Counted from the stretch's first letter, positions 8,636 through 16,291 are shown. The stretch is DNA of 64,000 nt from JAGLTA01 sp023142625 (GCA_030641665.1 DAOWHA010000050.1:6666-70665), one strand, 5' to 3'. Translations and numbers: made by a program. The notes: a model not told the origin generated them from the letters alone.

Positions 8636-9604
8636 ATGTCAAATGTAAATAAAAATATCAAAAATAAAAAAAGAATTATCGCGATCTTAGGACCCACCGC
8701 TGTCGGAAAAACAAAATTGTCCGTAAAATTAGCCTGCCAATTTAATGGTGAAATTGTTAGCGCTGACTCGCGGCAAATTTATAAAGGAATGGATGTCGGA
8801 ACAGGAAAAGACTTGCAAGACTATCAAATAAATCTAAAGTCGAAAAAATTAAAAACTGTAAAAATTCCTTATCATTTGATTGATGTTGTGAGTCCGAATA
8901 CTGAATTTAATTTGGCAAAATACCAAAAATTGGCGTACAAAGCGATTGATAATATTCTGTTAAAAGAAAAAACTCCGTTTTTGGTCGGCGGCAGCGGACT
9001 TTATCTGCAAGCGGTTGTTGACGGTTATAATTTATCAGAAACAAAACCTGATAAAAAATTAAGGCGCGGATTGGAAAAATTGAGCGCGAGCCAACTTTTT
9101 GCGCGCTTGCGAAAAATAGACCCTAAATTTGCGAATGAATTGAATAATAGCGATAAAAAAAACAGCCGGCGACTGATTAGGCGCATCGAACTACTAAAGC
9201 AAAATAAAGGCAAGCAATTTCAAAAAAACAAGGTATCTAAGCCAAAATACGATTTTTTAATTATCGGCCTATCGTTGCCAAAAAATGAACTGAACAAAAA
9301 AATTGATCAGCGGATGAAAAAATGGCTTGAACTGGAAAACCTGCTTGGAGAAATTGAAAATTTGCGCGATCAAGGCGTTAGTTGGAAAAAATTAAATGAA
9401 TTCGGATTAGAATATAGATTAGTAAGCCATTATTTACGCGAAAAAATCGATTTTCAAGAGATGAAAAAAACTTTATCGCGCGATCTTAAAAAATTCGCCA
9501 AACGGCAAATGACTTGGTTTAAAAGATGGGAAAAGCAAGGAGCGAAAATACATTGGATAAAAAACGAAAATGAAACGAAAAAATTGATTAAAAAATTTCT
9601 GTAA
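8636..9604 (+). CDS. miaA: tRNA dimethylallyltransferase MiaA
   Basis: A 322-aa enzyme that adds a dimethylallyl group to A37 of tRNAs reading UNN codons. The P-loop GPTAVGKT is at residues 19-26, followed by the family motifs SADSRQIYKGMDVGTGK and VGGSGLYLQAV. The C-terminal half carries the tRNA-binding helices with an RQMTWFKRW motif. Length is normal. It stands next to miaB, which acts on its product, but a terminator separates them. Confidence 0.95.
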   Translation: MSNVNKNIKNKKRIIAILGPTAVGKTKLSVKLACQFNGEIVSADSRQIYKGMDVGTGKDLQDYQINLKSKKLKTVKIPYHLIDVVSPNTEFNLAKYQKLAYKAIDNILLKEKTPFLVGGSGLYLQAVVDGYNLSETKPDKKLRRGLEKLSASQLFARLRKIDPKFANELNNSDKKNSRRLIRRIELLKQNKGKQFQKNKVSKPKYDFLIIGLSLPKNELNKKIDQRMKKWLELENLLGEIENLRDQGVSWKKLNEFGLEYRLVSHYLREKIDFQEMKKTLSRDLKKFAKRQMTWFKRWEKQGAKIHWIKNENETKKLIKKFL

Positions 9605-9617
9605 AAAAATTAAGTCT

Positions 9618-10718
9618 TTAAAAAAGCAGGACATATTTCATATCGCCTAAATTTTTCACCCGTCCTCCTATTTCAAGCATAGAAAGCGTTGAACTGACGG
9701 CTGATAAATCCATTCCTGAACGTTTTGCCAACTGATCAATATGAATCGGATCGCTGCTTAAAAATTTTAGCAGCGTTTTTTCATCTTGCGACAGCGGCAA
9801 AACCTGCTGAACTCTCTCCTTGCGGCTTCTGCTATTTTCCAAATTCAACTCTGTTAAAATATCGCTGCAATCGGTTATCAGTTTAGCGTTGCCTTTTTTA
9901 ATTAAATCATTAGTTCCTTCGGAATTTTTGCTGTAAATATTTCCGGGCAAGGCAAAAACTTTTCGCTTTTGATCTCTTGCATATTCCGCTGTGATTAGCG
10001 CGCCAGACTTTAGCGGCGCTTCAATAATCAAAACACCGATGCTTAACCCTGAAATTATTCTATTCCGTCCTGGAAAATTATAATGAAACGGTTCGGTTCC
10101 GGGCGGATATTCTGAAATTACCGCTCCGCCAGATGATATTATTTTTTCCGCAAGCGCTCGGTTCGGCTGCGGATAAAAATTTTGTTGGTCAAGCCCCGAC
10201 CCTAAAACTGCGGCTGTAATGCCGCCTAATTCTACCGCCGCGTTATGCGATATAGCGTCAATTCCGAGCGCCAATCCGCTTGCGATTCCCAATCCGCTTT
10301 TAACTAAATCAGAGCTAATTTGATAGGCTGCTTGCCGCCCGTAAGGGCTTGTTTTGCGCGTGCCGACAACCGCGAGCAGCGGATTATCAACAGACCGCAA
10401 ATCCCCCTTATAATAAAGCAAACAAGGCGGGTTTTTTATTTTTTTAAGCAGGCGCGGATAATCATCGTCTATAATCGCGGATATTTTGATTTTTTCAGCG
10501 GCTAATTTTTCTAATTCTTGATCAATATCTGTTTTCTCTTTATAGGCGATAAACTCCTGAGCGATCATCTCTTCAAGATCTGCATTTAATAGTTCTGCTA
10601 AATCCGCATTCCAGATAAATTCTGCTTCCTTAAAATAAGCGATCAATTTTTTAAATCTTGCCGAGGTTATTTTTTTAAAGGCCAAAATAGCCGCCCAATA
10701 CTTGGTATCTCTTGACAT
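9618..10718 (-). CDS. dprA: DNA-processing protein DprA (Smf)
   Basis: A 366-aa protein that binds incoming single-stranded DNA and loads RecA during natural transformation. The Rossmann-like SMF domain (about residues 90-300) shows SGLALGIDAISHNAAV, AVLGSGLD and GRNRIISGLS, all typical. The C-terminal winged helix (about 305-366) is present. Together with the PilB/PilC genes this suggests DNA uptake ability. The start codon lies inside the -35 box of the divergent ncRNA promoter. Confidence 0.93.
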   Translation of the reverse strand: MSRDTKYWAAILAFKKITSARFKKLIAYFKEAEFIWNADLAELLNADLEEMIAQEFIAYKEKTDIDQELEKLAAEKIKISAIIDDDYPRLLKKIKNPPCLLYYKGDLRSVDNPLLAVVGTRKTSPYGRQAAYQISSDLVKSGLGIASGLALGIDAISHNAAVELGGITAAVLGSGLDQQNFYPQPNRALAEKIISSGGAVISEYPPGTEPFHYNFPGRNRIISGLSIGVLIIEAPLKSGALITAEYARDQKRKVFALPGNIYSKNSEGTNDLIKKGNAKLITDCSDILTELNLENSRSRKERVQQVLPLSQDEKTLLKFLSSDPIHIDQLAKRSGMDLSAVSSTLSMLEIGGRVKNLGDMKYVLLF

Positions 10719-10739
10719 TTTTTAATAGTGTGTTATAGT
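10712..10739 (+). promoter_or_regulatory. Strong promoter for the candidate ncRNA
   Basis: TTGACA, 16-bp spacer, then TATAGT preceded by an extended TG. It points rightwards into the long stem-loop at 10762-10902. The -35 box overlaps the dprA start codon on the other strand. Confidence 0.75.
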
Positions 10740-10746
10740 ATAATAT

Positions 10747-10915
10747 CGTATTTAAAAATAGTTGGTTTATATTTTTCTATTTGCCAGCGGCGTATCTTAA
10801 AGCCTCTTCCCTCCTTGGCTGATAGATTGCCTGAAAAGCTCTAGGGTTGCGGGATGTTTTCTGTTAATTCTAGGCGCTGGCGAATAGTAAAATATAAATC
10901 AATTTTCAAACAGTT
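10747..10915 (+). ncRNA. Candidate structured RNA with a 28-bp closing stem, family unknown
   Basis: Bases 10762-10789 pair with 10875-10902 (TTTGCCAGCG / CGCTGGCGAA at the inner end) with only G-U pairs and one mismatch. The roughly 85-nt interior contains TTGGC...GCC and CCCT...AGGG inner pairings around purine-rich loops. A strong promoter lies upstream. No open reading frame is present. The overall shape, a long rod with an internal bubble, resembles 6S RNA. The SRP RNA signature (GGAAGCAGCC loop) is absent on both strands. Confidence 0.55.
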
Positions 10916-10957
10916 TTATATTATCATATTTAATTTAAAAATAAAAATAAATTTAAA

Positions 10958-10992
10958 AAAACGCCATTTGCAATATCGCAAACAAGCGTTTT
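10958..10992 (+). terminator. Hairpin between the ncRNA and the 11020 gene
   Basis: Stem AAAACGC / GCGTTTT enclosing TTTGC / GCAAA. It may terminate the ncRNA or act as a leader hairpin for the 93-aa gene, whose ribosome site begins 16 bp later. No long T run follows. Confidence 0.45.
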
Positions 10993-11019
10993 AAAATCAC
11001 TTTTTAAAAGGAGGCTAAA

Positions 11020-11301
11020 ATGATAACGGAAACTGAAACAAAGTACACAATACAAGAAATAAAAATTTCTGGAGACAGGCTAATTGCTGTAGTTCAGCAA
11101 ACAAAAGAAAAAATTGCTAAAATAATTTTTACCGAATGCAGCAAGGTTCAAATATTATACAAAAAAGTAAAAAGGCCTATCATGACAATAGTAGAAGAGA
11201 AAGAAAAGTTTTGGTCGTCAGAAACATGCAAAGACATTGTCAATAAATCCGTAAAAAAAATAAAACTTGAGTTACCAATAGGATATAAAATCCTATTGTG
11301 A
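11020..11301 (+). CDS. Hypothetical 93-aa charged protein
   Basis: The start is supported by an AAAAGGAGG ribosome site. The protein is soluble, rich in K/E/I, with an apparent alternation of beta strands (TKYTIQEIKISGDRLIAVVQ, then AKIIFTEC). No motif is recognised. It is flanked by a hairpin upstream and a terminator downstream, so it is a single gene unit or is read through from the ncRNA promoter. Confidence 0.6.
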   Translation: MITETETKYTIQEIKISGDRLIAVVQQTKEKIAKIIFTECSKVQILYKKVKRPIMTIVEEKEKFWSSETCKDIVNKSVKKIKLELPIGYKILL

Positions 11302-11323
11302 AAAAGAAAAATTAACAAATAAG

Positions 11324-11360
11324 CCGCCAGGTTGACATAACTGGCGGTTTTCCTTTTTAA
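11324..11360 (+). terminator. Terminator after the 93-aa gene
   Basis: Stem CCGCCAG / CTGGCGG followed by TTTTCCTTTTT. Confidence 0.85.
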
Positions 11361-11393
11361 TTTTAATTCTTGATTCTTATAAATTACAAATAT

Positions 11394-11590
11394 TGTCTCA
11401 CTCTGAATTCCGTCCAGAGGATGGTCAGCCTCTGGCTGATATTTCAGGGTCTGTGCTTGTGGTTCGCTATATTATTTGGTAGGGGCTGGTCGCGACCCGC
11501 GCCTACCAAACATAAAATCAAAATTTGTTTATCTAATTATAATTTAGCGATAAGTAATGACAGATTCTGAAACAAGTTCAGAATGACATG
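11394..11590. repeat. Composite non-coding repeat (R3-type ends and small hairpins)
   Basis: It starts TCTCACTCTGAATTCCGTCC and ends AGTTCAGAATGACA, the same end sequences as the palindrome at 53803-53861. Inside are CAGCC/GGCTG and TTTGGTAGG/CCTACCAAA hairpins (the latter 11475-11510). An open frame crossing it (11370-11570) is judged spurious. Confidence 0.65.
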
Positions 11591-11622
11591 ATTTGTTCAT
11601 TTCGTGATTTAAAATAATTTAA

Positions 11623-11943
11623 TTAACTACCAAAACTGTCTGCGATTTCTTGCGCTGCTTTTTGGGCTAAGCCTGTTTTTTCGCGAAATTCTAATCCTCT
11701 TTCCTTTAACGCTCCAGCCATATTTCCGCCTATGACGCCAGCGGCGAAAATATTAACTCCTTTGTCAGCAAGCATTTTTGCGACAGCAAACCCAGCGCCT
11801 CCTCCGCCCACCGCGAAAGGATTGGAAATTGTTTCAAGCAATTCTCCTTTTTCATTAAAAATCAAATAGTAGGGAGCCCTGCCGGCGCGTCCGCTAATCT
11901 CCGCGTCTTCTTTTTTTTCAATTGTAGCAATTGCAATTTTCAT
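11623..11943 (-). CDS. NifX/NifB-associated (dinitrogenase iron-molybdenum cofactor) family protein
   Basis: A 106-aa single-domain protein with the RNase-H-like fold of the Nitro_FeMo-Co family. The strand-loop pattern MKIAIATIEK, YYLIFNEKGE and the glycine-rich AVGGGGAGFAVAKML are typical. In nitrogen fixers the family carries metal cofactors; in other bacteria stand-alone members have no settled role, and no nif genes lie here. It is 12 bp downstream of the permease genes and probably shares their transcript. Confidence 0.8.
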   Translation of the reverse strand: MKIAIATIEKKEDAEISGRAGRAPYYLIFNEKGELLETISNPFAVGGGGAGFAVAKMLADKGVNIFAAGVIGGNMAGALKERGLEFREKTGLAQKAAQEIADSFGS

Positions 11944-11955
11944 AATTTTTTTTAA

Positions 11956-12465
11956 TTACTTTAATTTAAGGAGTTTCTCGACAAAAACTCCGTTGATTAT
12001 GGAAAACAAAATCATATAAAAAGTAAGCATGACCGTAAAGGGCAGTCCGAAATAATATATCATCATCGGCAGCATAGGAATTTTAACAGCCCGATTATAA
12101 AGAAATACCGCGATAAAACTGTCTTTCATTCCTTTCTCTTTTAAGTCGGCAAGGAGCGGATACCACATATAAATCGGTCCTGACGATAAGATGCCGCCGA
12201 CAACCGCTATAAGCCACCCCTTAATTCCAGCGCTTTCTCCGACAAATCTGCTTATCTTTTTGGAATCAAGAAAAAAATTTGAAAGGAACATAAATGCTAT
12301 CACTAGCAAAAAAACTGGAATAATATTTTTAAAAATAAAGACTGATTCTAATAACGCTCTTCGCGCTAAGGCAAAGTCAGCTGCCAGCGCGATTAAATAG
12401 ATTATAGCGACGATTATTAAAAAAATCCATTTCCCGCTAATTTTTTCTAATATTCTGTTTATCAT
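11956..12465 (-). CDS. Permease half, YraQ/ArsP-like (second gene of a split pair)
   Basis: A 169-aa protein with four to five membrane helices. The motif GGILSSGPIYMWYPLL resembles the conserved loop of DUF318/ArsP_1 permeases, which export organoarsenicals or other small solutes. The family is normally a single protein of about 300 aa with two similar halves; here each half is its own gene. Its ATG overlaps the stop of the preceding gene (ATGA), which indicates translational coupling and a heterodimer. The substrate is unknown. Confidence 0.7.
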   Translation of the reverse strand: MINRILEKISGKWIFLIIVAIIYLIALAADFALARRALLESVFIFKNIIPVFLLVIAFMFLSNFFLDSKKISRFVGESAGIKGWLIAVVGGILSSGPIYMWYPLLADLKEKGMKDSFIAVFLYNRAVKIPMLPMMIYYFGLPFTVMLTFYMILFSIINGVFVEKLLKLK

Positions 12466-12869
12466 ATATCTATAGAAGCGGCGATTAAAACCGCGATTAT
12501 AATCGCCATAAAAAAACTTACAACATTCCTAATAATCGCAAATCTTTTGCCAAGCATCAAAGATTCCGCCGGCAACTGTATCACGCCAACCGTAACCCAT
12601 GCCAATATAAAAGCCGTTACCGCGAGTAAACTCACGCCTTGTTTTAAAAATTCATCTCCTAAAATATAACTTGTGATCGGATTTCCTCCTGATACGCTTC
12701 CGATCAGCGCTCCAAGCAATGGGTCTGTAAATCTGTTTCCGCTAAAAACGGTTGAGTAAAATGTTTGAGGAATAGCAACGATAACAAATCCTAAAAGAAA
12801 TATGACGCCAAAAATAATCGGAAAAAATTGCTTAAAGCTATTTAATGTTTTTAGAAAAGCGTCTTTCAT
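12462..12869 (-). CDS. Permease half, YraQ/ArsP-like (first gene of a split pair)
   Basis: A 135-aa protein with about four membrane helices. It carries SVSGGNPITSYILGDE, the counterpart of the loop in the partner half. It is transcribed before 11956-12465 and overlaps it by 4 bp. Together the two genes match the length of one usual ArsP-like permease. Division into two genes could be ancestral or the result of a fission. Confidence 0.7.
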   Translation of the reverse strand: MKDAFLKTLNSFKQFFPIIFGVIFLLGFVIVAIPQTFYSTVFSGNRFTDPLLGALIGSVSGGNPITSYILGDEFLKQGVSLLAVTAFILAWVTVGVIQLPAESLMLGKRFAIIRNVVSFFMAIIIAVLIAASIDI

Positions 12870-12931
12870 AAAAAATTCAGAACCTTTAATTATTTTATTT
12901 ATATTATCACATTTAAAGAAAAAATAAAATT

Positions 12932-12966
12932 AAAATGCTGATATTTTAAAATATCAGCATTTTTTA
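12932..12966. terminator. Bidirectional terminator
   Basis: A nearly perfect palindrome AAATGCTGATATT / AATATCAGCATTT with T runs on both sides, between the antiporter and the permease genes. Confidence 0.8.
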
Positions 12967-13006
12967 TCCTTAATTCTTAATTTTACTCTTGCGGGCGACC
13001 TTATTC

Positions 13007-14410
13007 CTAATCCTCCTCTTTATATCTCTTTAATAAACAAGACAATACTGGCGGGGCGATGAGCGTTGTTAAAATTACCATAGCGATAATAACCGAAAAT
13101 ACTTCGTCGGAAATAACGCCTAAGGATTTGCCGATATTTCCAAAAATCAAGCCGACCTCGCCTCTCGGCACCATCGCAAAACCGACTATCCATTTATTAT
13201 ATTTTTTAGGCAAAAACATTCCCGAGACAACCTTTCCGATAACAGCTATAACCGTTACTAATAAAGCGATTAACAAAATTTTCGGATCAAAAAAAGTTTC
13301 CAGCTTTACCTGTAATCCTGTATAAACAAAAAACAGCGGGACGAACACGAAAGCGATATTTTCTATCAAATCTTCCACATGCTTGCGAGAATGCTTTTCT
13401 ATGATCTCGTTTAGCGCTTTATTAACGCCATTGCCGTCTCTGCTTGCCATCCAATCTTTTATATCCCTCACTAATCTGTAATTTTTAAACCCTTTAAAAT
13501 GAACATTGTCCAAAAGCAATCCGGCGACAAACGCCCCTATGATCGGAGCTAATCCCGCTAAACTCGCGATATAAGAAAAAAACAGCCCGATTGACAAAAC
13601 TAAAGACAGCTTCATTCCTATTCCAGTATGAATTTTTAAAAGTATCTTGCCTAAATTCTTTGCGATGCAGCCGCCGATTATTATGCCGCCGAAAAGAAAT
13701 ATAAAGGCCTTTGCGGTGATTATCGCGATAATGGCAGGGCTGACAAATCCCGCAGTCGCTATCGCAGTAATAACTGCTAAAATCAAAAGGCCTAAAACAT
13801 CATCAATAATAGCCGCTCCTAAAACAACTTTCGCCTCTTTAATATGCAGTTTATTAAAATCTTTAAATACTCTGCCCGTAATGCCGACCGAAGTCGCCGT
13901 TAGCGACGCGCCGATAAAAAGATAAGTTATCTGGGATAAACCGGGAAAAACATAAGGACCGATCAAATAAGTTCCCAGGGCGAACGGCGCGCCAACGCCT
14001 ATTATCGCCACTATAAAAGATTTTATGCCGACTCTTCTTATTTCGTTAAGATTGCTTTCCAGCCCGATTTGAAAAAGCAGAATCACAACTCCGAATTCAG
14101 CTAAAAAAGCCATAATCAGATTGTGTTCTAATTCCCTAAAAAAAGAAAATCCGAAAAGAGCCAAATTTCCCAAAACAACGCCGACTAATATTTCTCCTAA
14201 AACGGCTGGCTGCCCGAATCGCGTTATTAAGCTGCCTGCTTTGCTTAAAATAAGAAGTATCGCCATAACTCCAAAAATTAAAGCGATATCCCCGTGTCCC
14301 CCTCCTGTTTTTTCGCTATGTTCAGCAGCGAAAGATACCGCAGGGGCAAATAATGCCGCCAGCGATAAAATGCCGCAAATAATCTTGCGGATAATTTTTT
14401 TTACGATCAT
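13007..14410 (-). CDS. CPA2-type monovalent cation:proton antiporter
   Basis: A 467-aa membrane protein of the Na+/H+ exchanger superfamily (KefB/GerN-like). It has an N-terminal leader (about residues 1-28, ending VSFAA) and about 12 further helices. The conserved GQPAVLGEILVGVVLG and the ion-site region IDDVLGLLILAV are visible, as is GAFVAGLLLDN. It exchanges Na+ or K+ for protons across the cytoplasmic membrane. There is no C-terminal TrkA domain. The leader RNA upstream ends in an intrinsic terminator, which suggests attenuation control. Confidence 0.88.
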   Translation of the reverse strand: MIVKKIIRKIICGILSLAALFAPAVSFAAEHSEKTGGGHGDIALIFGVMAILLILSKAGSLITRFGQPAVLGEILVGVVLGNLALFGFSFFRELEHNLIMAFLAEFGVVILLFQIGLESNLNEIRRVGIKSFIVAIIGVGAPFALGTYLIGPYVFPGLSQITYLFIGASLTATSVGITGRVFKDFNKLHIKEAKVVLGAAIIDDVLGLLILAVITAIATAGFVSPAIIAIITAKAFIFLFGGIIIGGCIAKNLGKILLKIHTGIGMKLSLVLSIGLFFSYIASLAGLAPIIGAFVAGLLLDNVHFKGFKNYRLVRDIKDWMASRDGNGVNKALNEIIEKHSRKHVEDLIENIAFVFVPLFFVYTGLQVKLETFFDPKILLIALLVTVIAVIGKVVSGMFLPKKYNKWIVGFAMVPRGEVGLIFGNIGKSLGVISDEVFSVIIAMVILTTLIAPPVLSCLLKRYKEED

Positions 14411-14525
14411 AATAATTAAAATGTTAAAAAAATAAAAACTCCCCTTTATTAAAAAGGGAGCAATAATGTCTTATCTGCAAAAGCGAACTGCGTCTCTGCT
14501 GTAGATAAAATACTATCTTAAAACT
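14411..14525 (-). promoter_or_regulatory. Candidate riboswitch or attenuator leader of the antiporter gene
   Basis: The minus-strand leader of about 115 nt holds a structured part (14464-14520). In it TATCT can pair with an upstream AGATA or a downstream AGATA around GCAGAGACGCAGTTCGC. An intrinsic terminator (14439-14461) follows, with stem CTCCC / GGGAG and the tract TTTTTATTTTTTT, all before the antiporter start codon. The arrangement promoter, alternative hairpins, terminator, transporter gene is typical of transcription-attenuating riboswitches. The class is not identified. Confidence 0.55.
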
Positions 14526-14531
14526 AATAGT

Positions 14532-14559
14532 AATATAGCACGCTATAAAAAATTTTCAA
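14532..14559 (-). promoter_or_regulatory. Promoter of the antiporter leader
   Basis: Minus-strand TTGAAA, 16-bp spacer, TATATT. It places the transcript start near 14525. Confidence 0.6.
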
Positions 14560-14574
14560 GAGTAAACTTCCCGC

Positions 14575-14764
14575 TGTCTTTACGAGGAATGTAGTGGAGC
14601 GATAGCTGAACGAAATGACGAAGCAATCTCATTGCTTAAGCAGAAAGAACTGTAATTACAAATTTGTTAGCTTAGTAATGAGATTGCTTCGTCGCTCTCT
14701 CTTCCCCGCCTAAATTTTTGTTTCACAAAAACTTAGGCGGGTCGTTCGGCTCCTCGCAAAGACA
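14575..14764. repeat. R1 palindromic repeat, copy 2, with a nested hairpin
   Basis: The ends are TGTCTTTACGAGGA and CTCCTCGCAAAGACA. The right arm is interrupted at 14705-14741 by an extra palindrome with arms CCCGCCTAA / TTAGGCGGG that other copies lack. It lies between the antiporter promoter and atpC. Confidence 0.88.
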
Positions 14765-14802
14765 GTGGATTTATGCATTTTCCATTTTTATTTCCTTGAT
14801 TC

Positions 14803-15255
14803 TTAATTTTTAATTTCTGATTCTGTATTAATTTTTTTCCATCTCTTAACAGCTTTTGTTCTAGCTAATTCTTTGGCGATATTAGCGCTGATATTTACAA
14901 ACCTTTCTCTGTCAAAATGCCTGCTGTCTTTTTTAATCTCTTCCGCGCGCTTTCTGGCTTCTTCCACTCTGTCCATATCAATCTCCTCTGCCCGTTCCGC
15001 GGTATCAGCTAAAATAACAATTTTCTCCTTTAAAACCTCGATAAATCCGCCAGACACTGATATTATTTCTCGCTCGCCATTTTCTTTGATAATCTCAATA
15101 ACGCCCGGCATTAAACTGGCAACCAATGGAATATGCCCTGGCAAAACAGTGATCTCGCCTTGCTTAGTCGGCACGCTAACCTGAGCGATTTTTTCTTTCA
15201 AAACCGCGCCTTCAGGAGTAACTATTTCAAACTTTATAATTTTTTGTTCTGGCAT
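14803..15255 (-). CDS. atpC: ATP synthase epsilon subunit
   Basis: A 150-aa protein. The N-terminal beta-sandwich (residues 1-90; KFEIVTPEGAVLKEKIAQVS, LPGHIPLVASLMPGV) is typical and is followed by a helical hairpin rich in E/R/K. It caps the central stalk of F1 and regulates ATP hydrolysis. It is the last gene of the atp cluster but is separated from atpD by a NYN nuclease gene, an atpD-derived fragment and an R1 repeat. Confidence 0.93.
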   Translation of the reverse strand: MPEQKIIKFEIVTPEGAVLKEKIAQVSVPTKQGEITVLPGHIPLVASLMPGVIEIIKENGEREIISVSGGFIEVLKEKIVILADTAERAEEIDMDRVEEARKRAEEIKKDSRHFDRERFVNISANIAKELARTKAVKRWKKINTESEIKN

Positions 15256-15300
15256 ATTTTAGTTTGCAACCCGAAAATATTGCGCAGGGGTTGATAAATT
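15256..15300 (-). promoter_or_regulatory. Leader hairpin before atpC, similar to the one before atpD
   Basis: On the minus strand CAACCC...GGGTTG encloses CTGCGCAATATTTTC and ends about 13 nt before the atpC ATG. The same arrangement precedes atpD (17702-17745). No Shine-Dalgarno site is seen, so the hairpin may influence initiation. The rest of the gap to 15597 holds only R1 copy 3 and AT-rich DNA. Confidence 0.4.
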
Positions 15301-15390
15301 AATTATTATATGATAATTTCAATATTTGAATTTGTTTGTATCCTTGTTTTTTGTATCTTAATTTTTTAAAAAACATTATTCTTAGCGCGC

Positions 15391-15531
15391 TGTCTTTGCG
15401 AGGAGGCGATAGCCGACGAAGCAATCCTATTACTAAACGAAAAATCTCTACTTTGCATAGTTTATGCGGATATTAACGAGATTGCTTCGTCGCTCTCTCT
15501 CGCTATGCTCATTCGGCTCCTCGCAAAGACA
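15391..15531. repeat. R1 palindromic repeat, copy 3
   Basis: It starts TGTCTTTGCGAGGAGGCGAT and ends CTCCTCGCAAAGACA. It is a short, well preserved copy between atpC and the NYN gene. Confidence 0.92.
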
Positions 15532-15597
15532 GCGAGGATTATTTATTCCTAATTCCTAATTCCTAATTCATAATTCTTTATTCTTTATTCTTTCTAC

Positions 15598-15660
15598 TTT
15601 TTACTTCCCCAATACTCCCTTTAATATAAAATTCCTCTTCTGCTTTATTATCATGCTTAT
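15598..15660 (-). pseudogene. Duplicated 3' end of atpD
   Basis: Read on the minus strand, this stretch gives KHDNKAEEEFYIKGSIGEVKS, close to the true AtpD C-terminus (KHDDKAEGEFYMKGGIDEIKS). The DNA also aligns with 16300-16365. It has no start and stops soon after. It marks the original atpD/atpC boundary, with the NYN gene lying between the fragment and the intact atpD. Confidence 0.75.
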
Positions 15661-15677
15661 TTTTAAACAATTTTTTC

Positions 15678-15705
15678 TTGACAAAAACATTTAATATGCT
15701 ATTAT
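15678..15705 (+). promoter_or_regulatory. Strong plus-strand promoter
   Basis: TTGACA, 16-bp spacer, TATTAT with an extended TGC. It faces the 3' end of the NYN gene and predicts a start near 15712. Confidence 0.7.
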
Positions 15706-15711
15706 TGTAAT

Positions 15712-15783
15712 AAGTCAAACCTCTAGGGAATCTTAACAGATTGCTCTAGATTCCCCTCCAATTTGGAGGGGTTTTGTTTTTTA
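15712..15783 (+). ncRNA. Candidate small antisense RNA
   Basis: A roughly 70-nt transcript is predicted from the promoter at 15678-15705 to the terminator at 15753-15783 (CCCCTCC / GGAGGGG then TTTTGTTTTTT). It is antisense to the last 60 nt of the NYN gene. GGGAATC at 15726 can pair with GATTCCC at 15749, which overlaps the terminator arm, so the two hairpins exclude each other. Confidence 0.5.
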
Positions 15784-16286
15784 TAAATTATTTCATTTTT
15801 TAACTTTCGCAAATCAATATATTTAGCCCTTTCAATCAATTCTCTTGAAATATGACCCCTTGTTGAAAAAACAACAACTCTCTTTTTTAATTTTTTCATT
15901 TCATCTACTAAAACCGCAAAATCACTGTCGCCTGAAACCAAAATACAACTATTAAATTTATTTATATTCTTCATCAAATCAACCGCCAATTCAATGTCTA
16001 AATTGCCTTTTCTTTCATAAACGCCTGAACCGACTTTAATTACCTTAACTTCTTTTACTTTAACAATATAACCAAGATTTTTTAACTTATTTAAAAAATT
16101 ATTCTGCTTTAAATTATCTCCTACTTTTCCTGAATAAAAATATATTTTTTCTAAATCAATTTCTTTTTCTAAATATTTTTTAAATTTTTTATAATCCACT
16201 TTCCATTTTAATGTTTGCTGGGAATAAAAAATATTAGACGCGTCTATAAAAACATAAGTTTTGCCTTTAATAAATCTTGAAATCAT
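15723..16286 (-). CDS. NYN-domain (LabA/DUF88-like) PIN-type nuclease
   Basis: A 187-aa protein of the NYN branch of the PIN nuclease superfamily, which cleaves RNA with metal ions. The acidic site is complete: D15 in VFIDASNIF, D97 in GNLDIEL with D103, and D120/D122 in VSGDSDFAVLV. It starts 5 bp after the atpD stop, so it is translated with the ATP synthase genes, an unusual place. A partial copy of the atpD end lies beyond it, which suggests insertion between atpD and atpC. Its last codons overlap a candidate antisense RNA. Confidence 0.85.
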   Translation of the reverse strand: MISRFIKGKTYVFIDASNIFYSQQTLKWKVDYKKFKKYLEKEIDLEKIYFYSGKVGDNLKQNNFLNKLKNLGYIVKVKEVKVIKVGSGVYERKGNLDIELAVDLMKNINKFNSCILVSGDSDFAVLVDEMKKLKKRVVVFSTRGHISRELIERAKYIDLRKLKNEIIYKKQNPSKLEGNLEQSVKIP

Positions 16287-16291
16287 ATTTT

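Noticed and set aside
10747..10915. SRP (4.5S) RNA
   Set aside because: The minus strand shares CCCGCAAC and CAGCCAAGG with 4.5S RNA, but the required GGAA loop and GGAAGCAGCC segment are absent, and the promoter points to the other strand.
11370..11570. Plus-strand open frame of 66 codons
   Set aside because: It runs through a composite hairpin repeat and has no ribosome site.
12462..12464. UGA recoded to glycine, as in Gracilibacteria and SR1
   Set aside because: TGA ends this permease gene and others at sensible places, and conserved glycines use GGN codons.
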